The translations under genes were made by a program, and so were the position numbers. A DNA stretch of 64,000 nucleotides from Fen-1298 sp050015675 (GTDB taxonomy: Bacteria; Bacteroidota; Ignavibacteria; UBA10030): assembly GCA_050015675.1 (NCBI GenBank), contig JBEKAY010000005.1, positions 1-64,000 of the forward strand, read 5' to 3'. How positions within the stretch are numbered: position 1 is the stretch's first letter; the number at the start of each line of letters is the position of its first letter. The notes beneath the pieces are model-generated. The model did not search any database, was not told where the DNA came from, and saw only the letters and a list, made by a program, of their open reading frames with translations. Shown here piece by piece: positions 8,531-18,548 of the stretch.

Positions 8531-10021
8531 ATGGTTGATTTATTAAAGCGTTTCTGGAACGAGCACCCATTGCTTGCGATCATTCTGATTGCTTTCATTC
8601 CGCGTCTTCTCGCTGCTATTTTCTCTAAAGGGTACGGTATGCACGATGACCACTTCGGTCCCATCGAGCAGCCATTTATTATTATGCACGACATAAGTTA
8701 TTGGACGAGTCGGACAACACCACATGGGCATAGTATCGTGTATCCATTCATTCACTATGCTTTTTTAAATGGATGCGAAACTGTTGGAATTCAAGATCCA
8801 CAAGCGAAGATGTATCTTGTACGCTTTCTTCATGCAATTTATTCTCTGCTTGTGGTGTCTTTCGGTTATAAGATTGCGGAGGTGCTGAGCAATCAGGAAA
8901 CAGCAAAGAAGGCAGGACTTCTTCTGGCGCTTTTCTGGGCATTTCCTTTCCTTAGTGTCCGCAATCTTGTCGAAATGGTTTGTATTCCGCCACTCATGGC
9001 AGGTTTCTTCTATGCGCTTACTTCAAAAGAAAAAATGCAGAATGTATTTATTGCCGGCTTGTGGTTTGGACTTGCTTTTGTATTTCGATATCAAACCTTA
9101 TCGATGACAGCTACACTGGGATTGGTATTCCTCTTCAGGAAGGAATTTAAGCAGATGGCACTTCTGATTGCTGGATTTCTTTTGACGGCAGTGGTGATTC
9201 AGGGTAGCGCAGATATTTTCGCATGGCGGTATCCATTCGCTTCATTCCTAGAATATATGCATTATAACGCAACGCATGGATATGACTATACAACAGGACC
9301 TGTGTATACTTATTTCTTCTTAGTGCTTGGTGCTTTTATTCCACCGATGAGTTTCTTTTTATTGTATGGATTCTTTAGGAATTGGCGAAAGACGTTGTTG
9401 ATTTTTCTACCGGTAATGGTGTTTTTTATCTTACATTCTCTTTTTCCAAACAAACAGGAGCGATTCATCTTTCCGGTTGTACCGTTGATCTTGTTGTTGA
9501 GTATTGTCGGATGGGAAGAATTCGTGAAAGGGTCAGCATTCTGGTTGCGTCACTGCATTGCATTAAAATCGCTATGGGTGTGGTTCTGGGTAATTAATTT
9601 TGTTCTTCTCATTCCATTTACGATTTACTATAGTAAGAAGTCCAGAGTTGAAGCAATGTACACAGTATATGGAAAACAGGTAACTGGAATAGTGATGGTA
9701 GGTGGGAAGTTAGGCGTGACACAAATGCCAATGTTCTACGCTGGAGTGTATCCGATTCCAATCTATCAGATCAATGATGATGGAGAGCTTGCTCAGGTGA
9801 AGACACAATTGGATTATGAAACTGTTCGTCCAAATTATGCCATTTTTTGGGGAGTGGATGATATAGACCAGCGTGTACAGCATATTGAGTCCTCGCTTAA
9901 ATTGAAATTCAGACTTGAGCGACAGATTGATGCAAGCTTTCTAGATAATGTTTTTTACCGTCTCAATCCCAAAAACAACAAGAACGAGACGACGTTTGTT
10001 CTTAAAGTTGACACGCGATAA
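8531..10021 (+). CDS. GT22 (Alg9/PIG-B-like) membrane mannosyltransferase
   Basis: A 496-residue integral membrane protein with about ten spans up to residue about 375 and a soluble C-terminal part. It has the marks of the GT22 family, which transfers mannose from a dolichol- or polyprenyl-phosphate carrier: an acidic motif in the first outer loop (MHDDHFGPIEQ, about 37-47) and HSLFPNKQERFIFP (about 301-314), matching the family's HxxxPHKEERFL signature. The acceptor is unknown; a cell-envelope glycan is likely. It is transcribed divergently from pgmB, with nearly 200 bases between them. No other glycan gene is adjacent. Confidence 0.8.
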   Translation: MVDLLKRFWNEHPLLAIILIAFIPRLLAAIFSKGYGMHDDHFGPIEQPFIIMHDISYWTSRTTPHGHSIVYPFIHYAFLNGCETVGIQDPQAKMYLVRFLHAIYSLLVVSFGYKIAEVLSNQETAKKAGLLLALFWAFPFLSVRNLVEMVCIPPLMAGFFYALTSKEKMQNVFIAGLWFGLAFVFRYQTLSMTATLGLVFLFRKEFKQMALLIAGFLLTAVVIQGSADIFAWRYPFASFLEYMHYNATHGYDYTTGPVYTYFFLVLGAFIPPMSFFLLYGFFRNWRKTLLIFLPVMVFFILHSLFPNKQERFIFPVVPLILLLSIVGWEEFVKGSAFWLRHCIALKSLWVWFWVINFVLLIPFTIYYSKKSRVEAMYTVYGKQVTGIVMVGGKLGVTQMPMFYAGVYPIPIYQINDDGELAQVKTQLDYETVRPNYAIFWGVDDIDQRVQHIESSLKLKFRLERQIDASFLDNVFYRLNPKNNKNETTFVLKVDTR

Positions 10022-10108
10022 TAGGGGAACGAACTAAGCGTGAACGATTGTTAGATAGATTGATATTAATGTACTTTTTCTAAATTAATTATAAAGAGGA
10101 AGCAAATC

Positions 10109-11098
10109 ATGAAATTACGAACAATTGGAAAAAATGGTCCGGTTGTTTCATCTATTGGTCTTGGCTGTATGGGAATGTCGGAGTTCTATGGAACGGGAAA
10201 CGATAATGAATCCATATCTGTGATTCATGAAGCGATCGATCTCGGCATCACATTTTTCGACACTGCCGATATGTACGGTATCGGGCATAATGAAGAATTA
10301 CTCGGGAAAGCCATCAAAGGCAAACGCGACGCTTTGTTCATCGCTACGAAATTCGGGAATGTGCGCGGCGCTGATAAAAGCTTTTTGGGAATTAACGGTA
10401 GGCCTGAATATGTCAAGTCTGCCTGTGAAGCCAGTTTGCATCGGTTGAAAATTGATTTCATCGATCTCTATTATCAACACCGAGTTGATCCGAATACTCC
10501 TATTGAAGAAACTGTTGGAGCGATGTCAGAACTTGTGCGCGCAGGAAAAGTTCGTTACCTCGGCTTATCAGAAGCGGGTGCTGCGACCATCAGGAAGGCA
10601 CATGAAATCCATCCTATCACTGCTTTACAGACAGAATACTCTCTCTGGACCCGTGACGTTGAAAAGGAAATTCTTCCGACCTGCCGTTCATTGGGAATCG
10701 GATTTGTGCCATATAGCCCGCTTGGAAGAGGATTCTTAACAGGAAGATTTAAGTCGCTATCAGACTTTGCAGATGGTGATTTCCGTAAGAGCAACCATCC
10801 GCGATTCCAGGGGGAAAACTTCAAAAAGAATTTACAGATTGTTGAAACGATCAAGAAGTTTGCAGCAGAAAAGAAGTGCACTCCGTCTCAATTAGCGCTC
10901 GCTTGGTGTTTAGCACAGGGGGAAGATATTATTCCGATCCCCGGCACAAAAAAATTGAACTATCTTCGAGAAAATATCAAAGCGGTGGACGTCCATTTGA
11001 CTTCAGAGGATGTTCAGAAAATAAATGAGGCATTGCCTGTAGGTGTTGCTTCTGGCGAACGGTATCCGTTCGTGCAAATGCAAAGGCTGGGAAGATGA
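10109..11098 (+). CDS. Aldo/keto reductase
   Basis: An NADPH-dependent (alpha/beta)8-barrel oxidoreductase of 329 residues. The catalytic tetrad is visible as D51, Y56, K81 and H124 (FFDTADMYG, ATKFG, YYQHR). The C-terminal cofactor loop PIPGTKK also fits. Similarity in pattern is to the AKR13/YakC-like group acting on small aldehydes. It starts after AGAGGAAG with normal spacing and ends before a palindromic repeat shared with a convergent gene. Confidence 0.9.
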   Translation: MKLRTIGKNGPVVSSIGLGCMGMSEFYGTGNDNESISVIHEAIDLGITFFDTADMYGIGHNEELLGKAIKGKRDALFIATKFGNVRGADKSFLGINGRPEYVKSACEASLHRLKIDFIDLYYQHRVDPNTPIEETVGAMSELVRAGKVRYLGLSEAGAATIRKAHEIHPITALQTEYSLWTRDVEKEILPTCRSLGIGFVPYSPLGRGFLTGRFKSLSDFADGDFRKSNHPRFQGENFKKNLQIVETIKKFAAEKKCTPSQLALAWCLAQGEDIIPIPGTKKLNYLRENIKAVDVHLTSEDVQKINEALPVGVASGERYPFVQMQRLGR

Positions 11099-11155
11099 CA
11101 TATCATTCTAAAACATTGGTGGAATGCGGAATGGTTGTGTTCTCAACAAAGGAAA

Positions 11156-11205
11156 GTAACCTTCCGAAGGTTATGGTGAACCAAACGAGACCTTCGGAAG
11201 GTTAC
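11156..11205. repeat. Palindromic repeat copy 1, likely bidirectional terminator
   Basis: A perfect 16-base inverted repeat (arms 11156-11171 and 11190-11205, loop 18 bases). Each arm is itself a near palindrome, CCTTCCGAAGG and CCTTCGGAAGG. It lies between the convergent aldo/keto reductase and M16 protease genes. A degenerate relative with the same arm-loop-arm order lies at 20493-20540. Confidence 0.65.
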
Positions 11206-11212
11206 AGGAAAG

Positions 11213-14035
11213 TTACTTCTTTTCCGGATACAGTACGACCTTCACATAATTATCCATATTAAAATATTTCTTCACAGCATTCTGAATAGCTGCAGCATTT
11301 AAATTCTCCACATACTTCGGATAGTTTAGTATCATCTCGGGATCTTCGTTCTCCCAATAGTAAAAACTGAGACTATTCAGCCAGAACCCGTTCCGTTTCA
11401 GATTTATTTCATACCCGCGCCGTTGGGTCTCGCGCACTTTTTCGATATATACGGGATCAAACGGTTTGAGCTTTGCACTATCGATTTGCTGCAATGCGGC
11501 GATCACTAATTCGTCAACGCGATCGGGGTCGCATCCCCATCGCACAGAAATACTGTATTCCTGCCGTGGATAGAGTGAGGGAGAACCGGATGCTCCAACA
11601 CCGTAGGTTCCACCTTTGTCTTCTCGAAGTACTTCTCGCAATTTGATATTGAGCGCTTCGAGCATCGAGTTGAAATCATACCTATTCTGCTGCGACCATT
11701 CGAACGATCCGGTGAATGTAAGGTTGATAGAGCTTTTCGGTTCGATGCCTTTCTTCACCTGTTTACTGATGACGCCTTTCGGCGGCTCAATGCCATTATC
11801 CTTCCACATTTCTTTTCGATTGAGCGACGGCAGTGCGGCAAGATATTGCTCAACAAGCGGTTTGATAGAATCGACCTTAAAATTACCGACGAAGAAGAAA
11901 ATGAAATCGCCGAAGTCGGCAAACCTGTCTTTGTAAATGGAAATCGACCTATCTAAGTTGATCTCATCAATCAAAGCAGTCGTCGATGGGCGTGCACGGT
12001 AATGGTAATTATAAATTGTTACCAGATTTGTATCAGAGAAAGCTGCTTCAGGACTAACGCTGCGATTTTGCAAGGATGCTTTAGTTCGTGCAATCAGAGA
12101 TAAGAAAGCAATCGAATCTTTTCGCGGTGAAGTTCCATAAAGATAGACGAGCTGGAAAAGTGTCTCGATATCTTGAGGAGATGCACTGCCGCTGAATCCT
12201 TCAGAGAGATTGCCGAGTGTGGGATAAACGTTCACAATTTTTCCTGAAAGTTTCTTCTGTAATGCAATGGCATCGAAATTGCCAACACCAGATTGTTGGA
12301 TGATGGTGGTCGCATATGATGCGGATATAAAATCTTTATCTTGAACGAGCGATGTCCCTCCGGCGCTGTATGCTGAAAATAAAATTTCATCATTCTTAAA
12401 ATCAGTCGGTTTCAATATTACTTTCGGACCGTTGGAGAGCTTCCATTCAGTTACTCCGAGTGAAACGATTTTTCTTTCGTTTATAACTTTTCCCGGTGCA
12501 GGAAGATGAGAGACCAATGGTTCCGTGTTGACTTTATCGACGTACGGATCGAGTCGCTCCGCGCTTACTTTGTTCATGAGAGATAGCACTTCGGTTTCTG
12601 TCGGAACTTTTACACTATCCTTCTGAGGAGCAGAGACGGTAATAACTCGGTTGCCATCTGTCATCCGCTCCTGTGTTTGCTTATTGACTTCCTGGATGGT
12701 TATGCCGGGAAGAAATTGTTTGAATAAGGCAAGCTCGACTTCGATGCCTGGGATCGGTTCATTATGAAGGAAGTTTCTAATATATTCATCAATGAATGGT
12801 CGCGATTCGGTCTTATCCCGTTCCTTAAAAGCCTTTTCCATTCCACGTAACGCTTGAATCTTTTGCCGCTCAAGTTCAGTTGCAGTGAACCCGTGCTGCT
12901 TCACACGAAAAGCTTCAGTTATCATAGCTTCAAGTCCATTTAGAATAGAGTTCTCTTTGACACCAGCAGAGAGGTAGTATGCTTGTTTTGGACCGATGAA
13001 CCTTCCGTCGTAGTTGTAGGCATTGATGAATGGCGGATTCGATTTCTGGAGCAGTTCCCGAAATCGTGCATTCAACATTGCACTGGAAAGGTTGCTGACT
13101 ATTTCTGTTCTGTAGTCTGCGGCAGTGCTTTGGCCGCTTGTATCGCGTTTAAACATCACATCGACAGAAGCTCCGGTAAGTTCCGGATCAGTAGCGATAG
13201 AGACTAATGTCTTGTCATTGTCCGGAACAGGATATTGTGTACGATTTCGTTCATGTTCGGGATTTTTTAAATGTGAAAAATGTTCCTTGATGAGTTTTTC
13301 AATTTCTTCTTTGTTGAAATCACCGACAGCGAAAACCGCCATGAGGTTCGGCCGGTACCAATCGTGATAAAACTTGCGGAGAGCATCGTGCGAACAGGAT
13401 TCGAGTATCTCTTTTTTCCCTATTGTAAGGCGGTCGGCGTAATGCGATTTGTACAGTTCGATAGGAATATGCTTCATCGATATGCGTTCATTCGCACCCC
13501 GGCGCAGACGCCATTCTTCGATCACAACACCGCGTTCTTTATCGATCTCTTTGTCGTCGTATGAAACATCATGGCTCCATTCTTCAAGAATTTGAAATCC
13601 TTTCTTCATCACCTCCTGAGAATCGGTCGGTACTTGCATCATATATACAGTTTCATCGAAACTGGTGTAGGCGTTTAAATCCGCTCCAAAACGCACACCG
13701 GACTTTTCAAGAAAGTTGATAATGTCTTGCTTCGGAAAATTCTTTGTGCCGTTGAATGCCATATGTTCATCAAAGTGTGCCAGCCCTTGCTGGTCGTCGT
13801 CTTCGAGAATCGAACCGGCTTTAACGGCAAGTCGGAGCTCTGCTCGTTTTTCAGGTTTGTGGTTCTCACGGATATAGTAAGTCAAGCCGTTGTCCAATTT
13901 GCCTATGATAATTTTTGGATCGGGTGTAAGAACTTGGTCCGGATTGAATGGTTGTTGAGCTTGGGAAGTGAAAAAGGAAGCGACAAGTAAAAAACCAAAT
14001 AACCAAAACGGAAAAAGAATACAACGGTTTTTCAT
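11213..14035 (-). CDS. M16 zinc metalloprotease (PqqL-like), exported
   Basis: A 940-residue insulinase-family peptidase with two tandem M16 halves, normally clamshell enzymes that degrade peptides in the periplasm. A signal peptide is seen at 1-27 (FLLVASFFTSQAQ). The inverted zinc motif HFDEH (H87, E90, H91) sits in GLAHFDEHMAFNGTKNF, and E167 about 76 residues later is the expected third ligand. The second half, from about 520, lacks the motif, as is normal. It is followed only by the palindromic repeat; upstream lies the separate cupin gene. Confidence 0.9.
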   Translation of the reverse strand: MKNRCILFPFWLFGFLLVASFFTSQAQQPFNPDQVLTPDPKIIIGKLDNGLTYYIRENHKPEKRAELRLAVKAGSILEDDDQQGLAHFDEHMAFNGTKNFPKQDIINFLEKSGVRFGADLNAYTSFDETVYMMQVPTDSQEVMKKGFQILEEWSHDVSYDDKEIDKERGVVIEEWRLRRGANERISMKHIPIELYKSHYADRLTIGKKEILESCSHDALRKFYHDWYRPNLMAVFAVGDFNKEEIEKLIKEHFSHLKNPEHERNRTQYPVPDNDKTLVSIATDPELTGASVDVMFKRDTSGQSTAADYRTEIVSNLSSAMLNARFRELLQKSNPPFINAYNYDGRFIGPKQAYYLSAGVKENSILNGLEAMITEAFRVKQHGFTATELERQKIQALRGMEKAFKERDKTESRPFIDEYIRNFLHNEPIPGIEVELALFKQFLPGITIQEVNKQTQERMTDGNRVITVSAPQKDSVKVPTETEVLSLMNKVSAERLDPYVDKVNTEPLVSHLPAPGKVINERKIVSLGVTEWKLSNGPKVILKPTDFKNDEILFSAYSAGGTSLVQDKDFISASYATTIIQQSGVGNFDAIALQKKLSGKIVNVYPTLGNLSEGFSGSASPQDIETLFQLVYLYGTSPRKDSIAFLSLIARTKASLQNRSVSPEAAFSDTNLVTIYNYHYRARPSTTALIDEINLDRSISIYKDRFADFGDFIFFFVGNFKVDSIKPLVEQYLAALPSLNRKEMWKDNGIEPPKGVISKQVKKGIEPKSSINLTFTGSFEWSQQNRYDFNSMLEALNIKLREVLREDKGGTYGVGASGSPSLYPRQEYSISVRWGCDPDRVDELVIAALQQIDSAKLKPFDPVYIEKVRETQRRGYEINLKRNGFWLNSLSFYYWENEDPEMILNYPKYVENLNAAAIQNAVKKYFNMDNYVKVVLYPEKK

Positions 14036-14084
14036 ATGATCACCTATAATAATTATAATTTAATGATGCAATAATTGTACGAGT

Positions 14085-14435
14085 TCAATCTACAATAAAC
14101 AATACTGCGCCGTTCTTTGTGTATGAACTGTGCGGATAATTTTCATCTTCGACTTGATACGACATGCCTTTATGTAATTCGACAACTCGTCCGTCCTTCA
14201 GATGAGTAATCATCTCACCTTCAAGACAATATAAAATGTGTCCTTTTGAACACCAATGATCGGCTTTGTAGTTAGCTGAGTATTCCACAACGCGCACGCG
14301 GATATCACCGCACTGACGCACTTTCCAAAGGGCGTACCCGGTTTCGCCTTCGTGCAGATCGGATTTTACTTTTGACCAATCGGTTGTTTCAAATGGAATG
14401 TTTTTGATGATCAAGATTTCCTCCTCTTGAACCAT
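14085..14435 (-). CDS. DHCW-motif cupin-fold protein
   Basis: A 116-residue single-domain cupin. The segment ADHWCSKGHILYCLEGE (D59, H60, C62, H66) matches the small group annotated as DHCW-motif cupins, in which these residues probably bind a metal. The function of the group is unknown. It lies three bases after the quinone-reductase-like gene stop and is probably co-transcribed with it. Confidence 0.7.
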   Translation of the reverse strand: MVQEEEILIIKNIPFETTDWSKVKSDLHEGETGYALWKVRQCGDIRVRVVEYSANYKADHWCSKGHILYCLEGEMITHLKDGRVVELHKGMSYQVEDENYPHSSYTKNGAVLFIVD

Positions 14436-14438
14436 TAG

Positions 14439-15035
14439 TTAGTCAACGTGTAATCCTATTTTATAAGCAGAATCTAAATGTGTTTTAAGATGTTCTTGTG
14501 TTGCGTTCAGTGTTCCACCAAATATTTCCATTCTTACGTCTGTAATGCCTACGTTATTCAACCTGTCCTTTATCATTATACACCGCATGCTCGGAGCAAT
14601 CCCAGTATTTTCTAAACCACTATTCGTATTTCCTGCCGTGCAGAGAATGATGGCCTTCTTTGGTTTAACTAATGACTTCTTTTGATTATCCTTGTCATAA
14701 AAATATGCGTAACCGAGCGTCCAAACACGGTCAAACCAACCTTTTAATTTTGCAGGACAATCACTCCACCAAATCGGATAAACAAACACTAGAACATCTG
14801 ATTGTTGAACTTTTTTTTGCTCAACTGCGACATCTTTAGGTAATGGGGCAATCGGATTAAAGCTTGTTTCTCTTTCGTATTGCTCAATATCCATATCGCT
14901 TTTAAAATCCATTGCATACAAATCTCCCAATTCATAAGTTTGACCTACCTTCGATAAGCCATCAATGAATGATTTGAGCACTTTGAAAGTAAATGATTCC
15001 TTGCTTGGATGAGCAAAGATAATATAGTAATGCAT
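14439..15035 (-). CDS. NAD(P)H quinone dehydrogenase, flavodoxin-like fold
   Basis: A 198-residue member of the NQO1/MdaB/KefF-type flavodoxin-fold oxidoreductases, which use FMN or FAD to reduce quinones by two electrons. Visible signatures are IIFAHPSKESFT at the N-terminus (flavin phosphate loop) and VFVYPIWWSDCPAKLKGWFDRV, the family hallmark. Start M at 15035 (MHYYIIFAHP) is chosen over ATG 15083, which would add 16 residues without homology. It is followed closely by the cupin gene. Confidence 0.85.
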   Translation of the reverse strand: MHYYIIFAHPSKESFTFKVLKSFIDGLSKVGQTYELGDLYAMDFKSDMDIEQYERETSFNPIAPLPKDVAVEQKKVQQSDVLVFVYPIWWSDCPAKLKGWFDRVWTLGYAYFYDKDNQKKSLVKPKKAIILCTAGNTNSGLENTGIAPSMRCIMIKDRLNNVGITDVRMEIFGGTLNATQEHLKTHLDSAYKIGLHVD

Positions 15036-15096
15036 TTTTACATTCCCGATCCGGTTAACATATGATATAGTAAATTGGAACAAATTTCTTAAAAAA

Positions 15097-15876
15097 TTAT
15101 TGAATCCTAAAGCATCTCATCGACATCGACCCATTTTGGATACTTTCGTGAACAAATTCTAACTGCTCGTCTTCTTCTTGTAGTGCAGCGCTGTAGAGGA
15201 ACGGCAGATAATGATCGTTCGTCGGAACGGCAAGTCGGCTGACAGGACTCAATTCTTTGTAGCGAAGCAATAGATCGTGATCTTTCCGAATAAGCGCGTC
15301 TTTGATATATTCATCGAACTCGATTGCCCACGGGAATGGATCTGCATTCTCGTCGAAATCGATCTGGCGCAGGTTGTGAACGATATTTCCACTGCCAATA
15401 ATAAGAATATTCTTTCCGCGAAGATATGAAAGTTTTTTACCCAAGGCGTAATGTTCTCTTTCGTTCTTCATTACATCTAAACTCATTTCAAAAATTGGAA
15501 TGTCTGCTTTCGGATACATATGCATAAGCACTGCCCATGAAGCATGGTCGATTCCCCATTCGGCATCTGGTTGGATGTTATCAGACTTTAATGTATCTGG
15601 GATGGACTCGGCTATTGCGCGCGCTCCGGGAGGATGGTACTTCACAGCATAGAGCTCATCTGGGAAGCCATAAAAATCGTAAATTTGTTTCGGTCTATCG
15701 GCTGAGCAGACGAATGTTCCTTTCGTAAGCCAATGCGCAGAAACAACGAGTATGGCATCTGGTTTTGGAAGAGAAGCCCCCAACTTTTGCAGTGATTTTG
15801 TATATTCGTTTTTGTAGATAATATTCATTGGTGAGCCGTGACCAATGAAGAGGACAGGTGTTTTTTGTGAAAGCAT
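15097..15876 (-). CDS. ygiD: 4,5-DOPA-extradiol-type dioxygenase (LigB superfamily)
   Basis: A 259-residue class III extradiol dioxygenase of the YgiD/DODA type. Likely metal and catalytic histidines are H13 (IGHGSP), H48 (VVSAHW), H111 (IDHASW) and H222 (TNDHYLPFLY). Enzymes of this family open catechol rings such as DOPA, though the physiological substrate in bacteria is often unknown. It lies 61 bases upstream of the quinone reductase gene on the same strand. Confidence 0.87.
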   Translation of the reverse strand: MLSQKTPVLFIGHGSPMNIIYKNEYTKSLQKLGASLPKPDAILVVSAHWLTKGTFVCSADRPKQIYDFYGFPDELYAVKYHPPGARAIAESIPDTLKSDNIQPDAEWGIDHASWAVLMHMYPKADIPIFEMSLDVMKNEREHYALGKKLSYLRGKNILIIGSGNIVHNLRQIDFDENADPFPWAIEFDEYIKDALIRKDHDLLLRYKELSPVSRLAVPTNDHYLPFLYSAALQEEDEQLEFVHESIQNGSMSMRCFRIQ

Positions 15877-15948
15877 GCTTTTATTATGAATATATTAGAA
15901 GAAAGAAGCTGACTAATAAAATTGTAAATAATTAATTGTGAACGATAA

Positions 15949-15994
15949 CGGATGGAAGACAGAATTGTATTGATCTATATCCGTCTTCCATCCG
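15949..15994. terminator. 12-bp inverted repeat after SPFH gene
   Basis: CGGATGGAAGAC (15949-15960) and GTCTTCCATCCG (15983-15994) are perfectly complementary with a 22-base loop. It lies about 25 bases beyond the stop of the SPFH gene on the minus strand. There is no T-run on that side (a short one follows on the plus strand), so a role as terminator or RNA 3' end stabiliser is only plausible. Confidence 0.4.
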
Positions 15995-16019
15995 CCTTTT
16001 TACTTTTCCACAGTTTCAA

Positions 16020-16910
16020 TTACTTTGTGTCTAAGATCAAAGGCAAGCCGTCTTTGCCGGCGCCGATGACTATCACTTTTGTATTCTGTGAGTTTGCCAG
16101 TTTTTCCGTAGCTTCAATTCCTTTCCATCGCAATAATTGGTCGCTGATGTTGTGTGCCACGATGTTCTGGAAGTCTGATATACCTTGTGCTTCAATTCGT
16201 TTACGATCTGCTTCCTGTTTTTCCTTTGTCAACACAAATTGCATTTGCTGACTCTGTTGCTCTGCCTGGAGTTTCGCTTCGATAGATGCTTGTAAGCCGG
16301 CGGGAAGTCCGATGCGGCGTAACGGTGTTGATTCAACAGTGATACCTCTTGGTTCGACGAGCTTCTGTAAATCATTTAAAAGAATCTGTGCGAGCATTTC
16401 TCGTTCGGAAGTATAGAGCGCTTTGGCTTCATATCCAGCGGTGACACCGCGAGCGACAGAACGGAACTGCGGCTCGAGCAGGACTTCGACATAATTTTCT
16501 CCAACTGATTTGTAGACCTCCGCTGCTTTTTCCGGATTGAGATGGTACAATGCACTAATTTCAAGCTGAACAGTCATCCCTTCCTTTGATGGAACGTCCA
16601 TTACTTCTTTGCTCTCCTGTGTTTGCACTGAAAACTTAATCACACGGGCAAATGGATTAACGAAATTGATACCGGCTTTCAAAGTGTTGTCGGATACTGT
16701 CCCAAAGAAATCGACCACACCTACATTTCCTGCCGGTACGACGGTGAACATCTGCGTCAGTGCAATGAGCGTAAATACAAAAGCCGCTACTCCGGCAGCA
16801 GATGCAGTCGTTTTAAATGAGGGATTGTGTTCGTCCCGCACTTTTTTGCGTGCATTGATCCAAACGATTATAGCTCCGATAACAATGATTAAACTAAAAA
16901 GAAATAACAT
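16020..16910 (-). CDS. SPFH/prohibitin-family membrane protein
   Basis: A 296-residue band-7 protein. Start M at 16910 is set by an excellent AAGGAGG ribosome binding site; longer readings run into nadB. Two hydrophobic segments (about 1-18 and 36-56) anchor it, followed by the SPFH core beginning VVPAGNVGVVDFFG and a helical region rich in Glu, Gln and Arg (about 200-245). Such proteins form large rings on the cytoplasmic membrane and often work with FtsH-type proteases. It lies 49 bases after nadB, but a functional link with NAD synthesis is not evident. Confidence 0.87.
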   Translation of the reverse strand: MLFLFSLIIVIGAIIVWINARKKVRDEHNPSFKTTASAAGVAAFVFTLIALTQMFTVVPAGNVGVVDFFGTVSDNTLKAGINFVNPFARVIKFSVQTQESKEVMDVPSKEGMTVQLEISALYHLNPEKAAEVYKSVGENYVEVLLEPQFRSVARGVTAGYEAKALYTSEREMLAQILLNDLQKLVEPRGITVESTPLRRIGLPAGLQASIEAKLQAEQQSQQMQFVLTKEKQEADRKRIEAQGISDFQNIVAHNISDQLLRWKGIEATEKLANSQNTKVIVIGAGKDGLPLILDTK

Positions 16911-16959
16911 AAGACCTCCTTGTAAGTAAGTGATTGAAAGCTGCTCATTCGTAACCGAT

Positions 16960-18528
16960 TTATTGTCTGTAATGGCAGCCAACGCTTGTTTTATTTTCCC
17001 AAGCGGAGATGGTAACAATGATGGCGGCGCGTACAGCATTGCGCAAGCCGATAATGTCGTCAGTCAGTTTTACAGCGCGATAGAAACGTTCGATTTCAGA
17101 TTCGAGGTGGCGCAGTTCACGAATTGCGCGTTGTAACCGTTCGCTCGTGCGGATGAGACCTGTATAATTCCACATAATGTTTTTGATAACGCTCATATCC
17201 TGGCTGATGAGTGCAGAATCCGGAATGTACGTTCCTGTTTCTTGCCACGGCGGAATTTCTTCTGCCCGCGGCTGAAGGTGTTCTTTCAACGTGTCAAGAA
17301 AATGTTCTGCGGCGCGATGTCCCCATACCAGACCCTCTAACAGCGAAGTGCTTGCAAGCCGGTTAGCGCCATGAAGCCCGGTGCATGCTACTTCACCGAC
17401 TGCATATAAATGATTGAGCGTTGTTCGTCCCCATAAATCTGCCCATACGCCGCCACAAAAATAATGCGCCGCCGGGACAATAGGTATTGGCTCACGTGTC
17501 ATATCGATGCCGTATTGGGAACAGTTTGAGTAGATTGATGGGAAGTGACTACGAATATTTTCTGCAGGCATGTAAGATGCGATATCAAGAAATACATTCG
17601 ACGCGCCGCTGGTCAACATCTCTTGGTGGATACCGCGGGCGACAACATCGCGCGGGGCTAAGTCTTTCCACTCGGGATCGTACTTCTGCATAAATTGTTT
17701 ACCATTCGAGGCGATCAGGTGCGCCCCTGCACCACGTACAGCTTCAGAGATCAAAAAGAACGGTGCGTTCTGATGATAGAAAGCAGTAGGATGAAACTGC
17801 ACGAACTCACAATTTAACACTCGAGCTCCTGCACGATAAGCGATAGATAATCCGTCACCGCGCGCGCCTGCAGGATTTGTCGTCCGAAGAAATATTTGCC
17901 CTAATCCGCCTGAGGCAAGAATAGTTGCGCGGGCGAGAACACGCTGCACTTGTCCAGATTCCTGATCAAGAACAAATGCACCTACGCAGGAAAGAGTATC
18001 GTACACGGACAGCCGATTTTGTGAATGGTGAGCAGGTGTGAGTAGATCCACAGCCGTTTTGCCAGTGAGTAATGTTATATTAGAGTTCGATTTCAAGGCA
18101 CGTATCAGATATTTCTCGATAAGACTTCCGGTAGAATCCGCTGCATGAAGAATTCGTGCAATACTATGGCCGCCTTCAAGCACAAGTGAAAGATCGCCAT
18201 CGGTTTCGTGATCGAATGGAATTGCAAGTCTTTCCAGAAGGAGAGAGTCGACTAATTTTGGTCCTTCGCGCGCAAGGAGTTCGACTGCTTGCGGATTGCA
18301 GTAGCCTGCGCCTGCATGCTGAATATCTTCCATGAGGATTTCGGGGGAATCTGCTTTTCCCTTGTAAACGATTCCGCCTTGCGCGTAAAACGTATTCGAT
18401 TCTTCTGGATTCGTGGAACGTGTTGCAACAACAACATGAATTCCGGCATCAGCAAGCTTGAGTGCCGCGATGCTGCCTGCAATACCGCTGCCGATGACGA
18501 GGACGTCTGTTTCAATGCATTCATTCAT
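16960..18528 (-). CDS. nadB: L-aspartate oxidase
   Basis: NadB oxidises L-aspartate to iminoaspartate using FAD, the first step of de novo NAD synthesis. The 522 residues show the Rossmann motif GSGIAG (13-18), an early TFYAQGG-type FAD contact, FHPTAFYH, EAVRGAGAHL and the C-terminal fumarate-reductase-type helical domain. It is the third gene of nadC-nadA-nadB, 20 bases after nadA, and supplies iminoaspartate to NadA. Confidence 0.95.
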   Translation of the reverse strand: MNECIETDVLVIGSGIAGSIAALKLADAGIHVVVATRSTNPEESNTFYAQGGIVYKGKADSPEILMEDIQHAGAGYCNPQAVELLAREGPKLVDSLLLERLAIPFDHETDGDLSLVLEGGHSIARILHAADSTGSLIEKYLIRALKSNSNITLLTGKTAVDLLTPAHHSQNRLSVYDTLSCVGAFVLDQESGQVQRVLARATILASGGLGQIFLRTTNPAGARGDGLSIAYRAGARVLNCEFVQFHPTAFYHQNAPFFLISEAVRGAGAHLIASNGKQFMQKYDPEWKDLAPRDVVARGIHQEMLTSGASNVFLDIASYMPAENIRSHFPSIYSNCSQYGIDMTREPIPIVPAAHYFCGGVWADLWGRTTLNHLYAVGEVACTGLHGANRLASTSLLEGLVWGHRAAEHFLDTLKEHLQPRAEEIPPWQETGTYIPDSALISQDMSVIKNIMWNYTGLIRTSERLQRAIRELRHLESEIERFYRAVKLTDDIIGLRNAVRAAIIVTISAWENKTSVGCHYRQ

Positions 18529-18548
18529 AGATTAACAATTCGTTTATT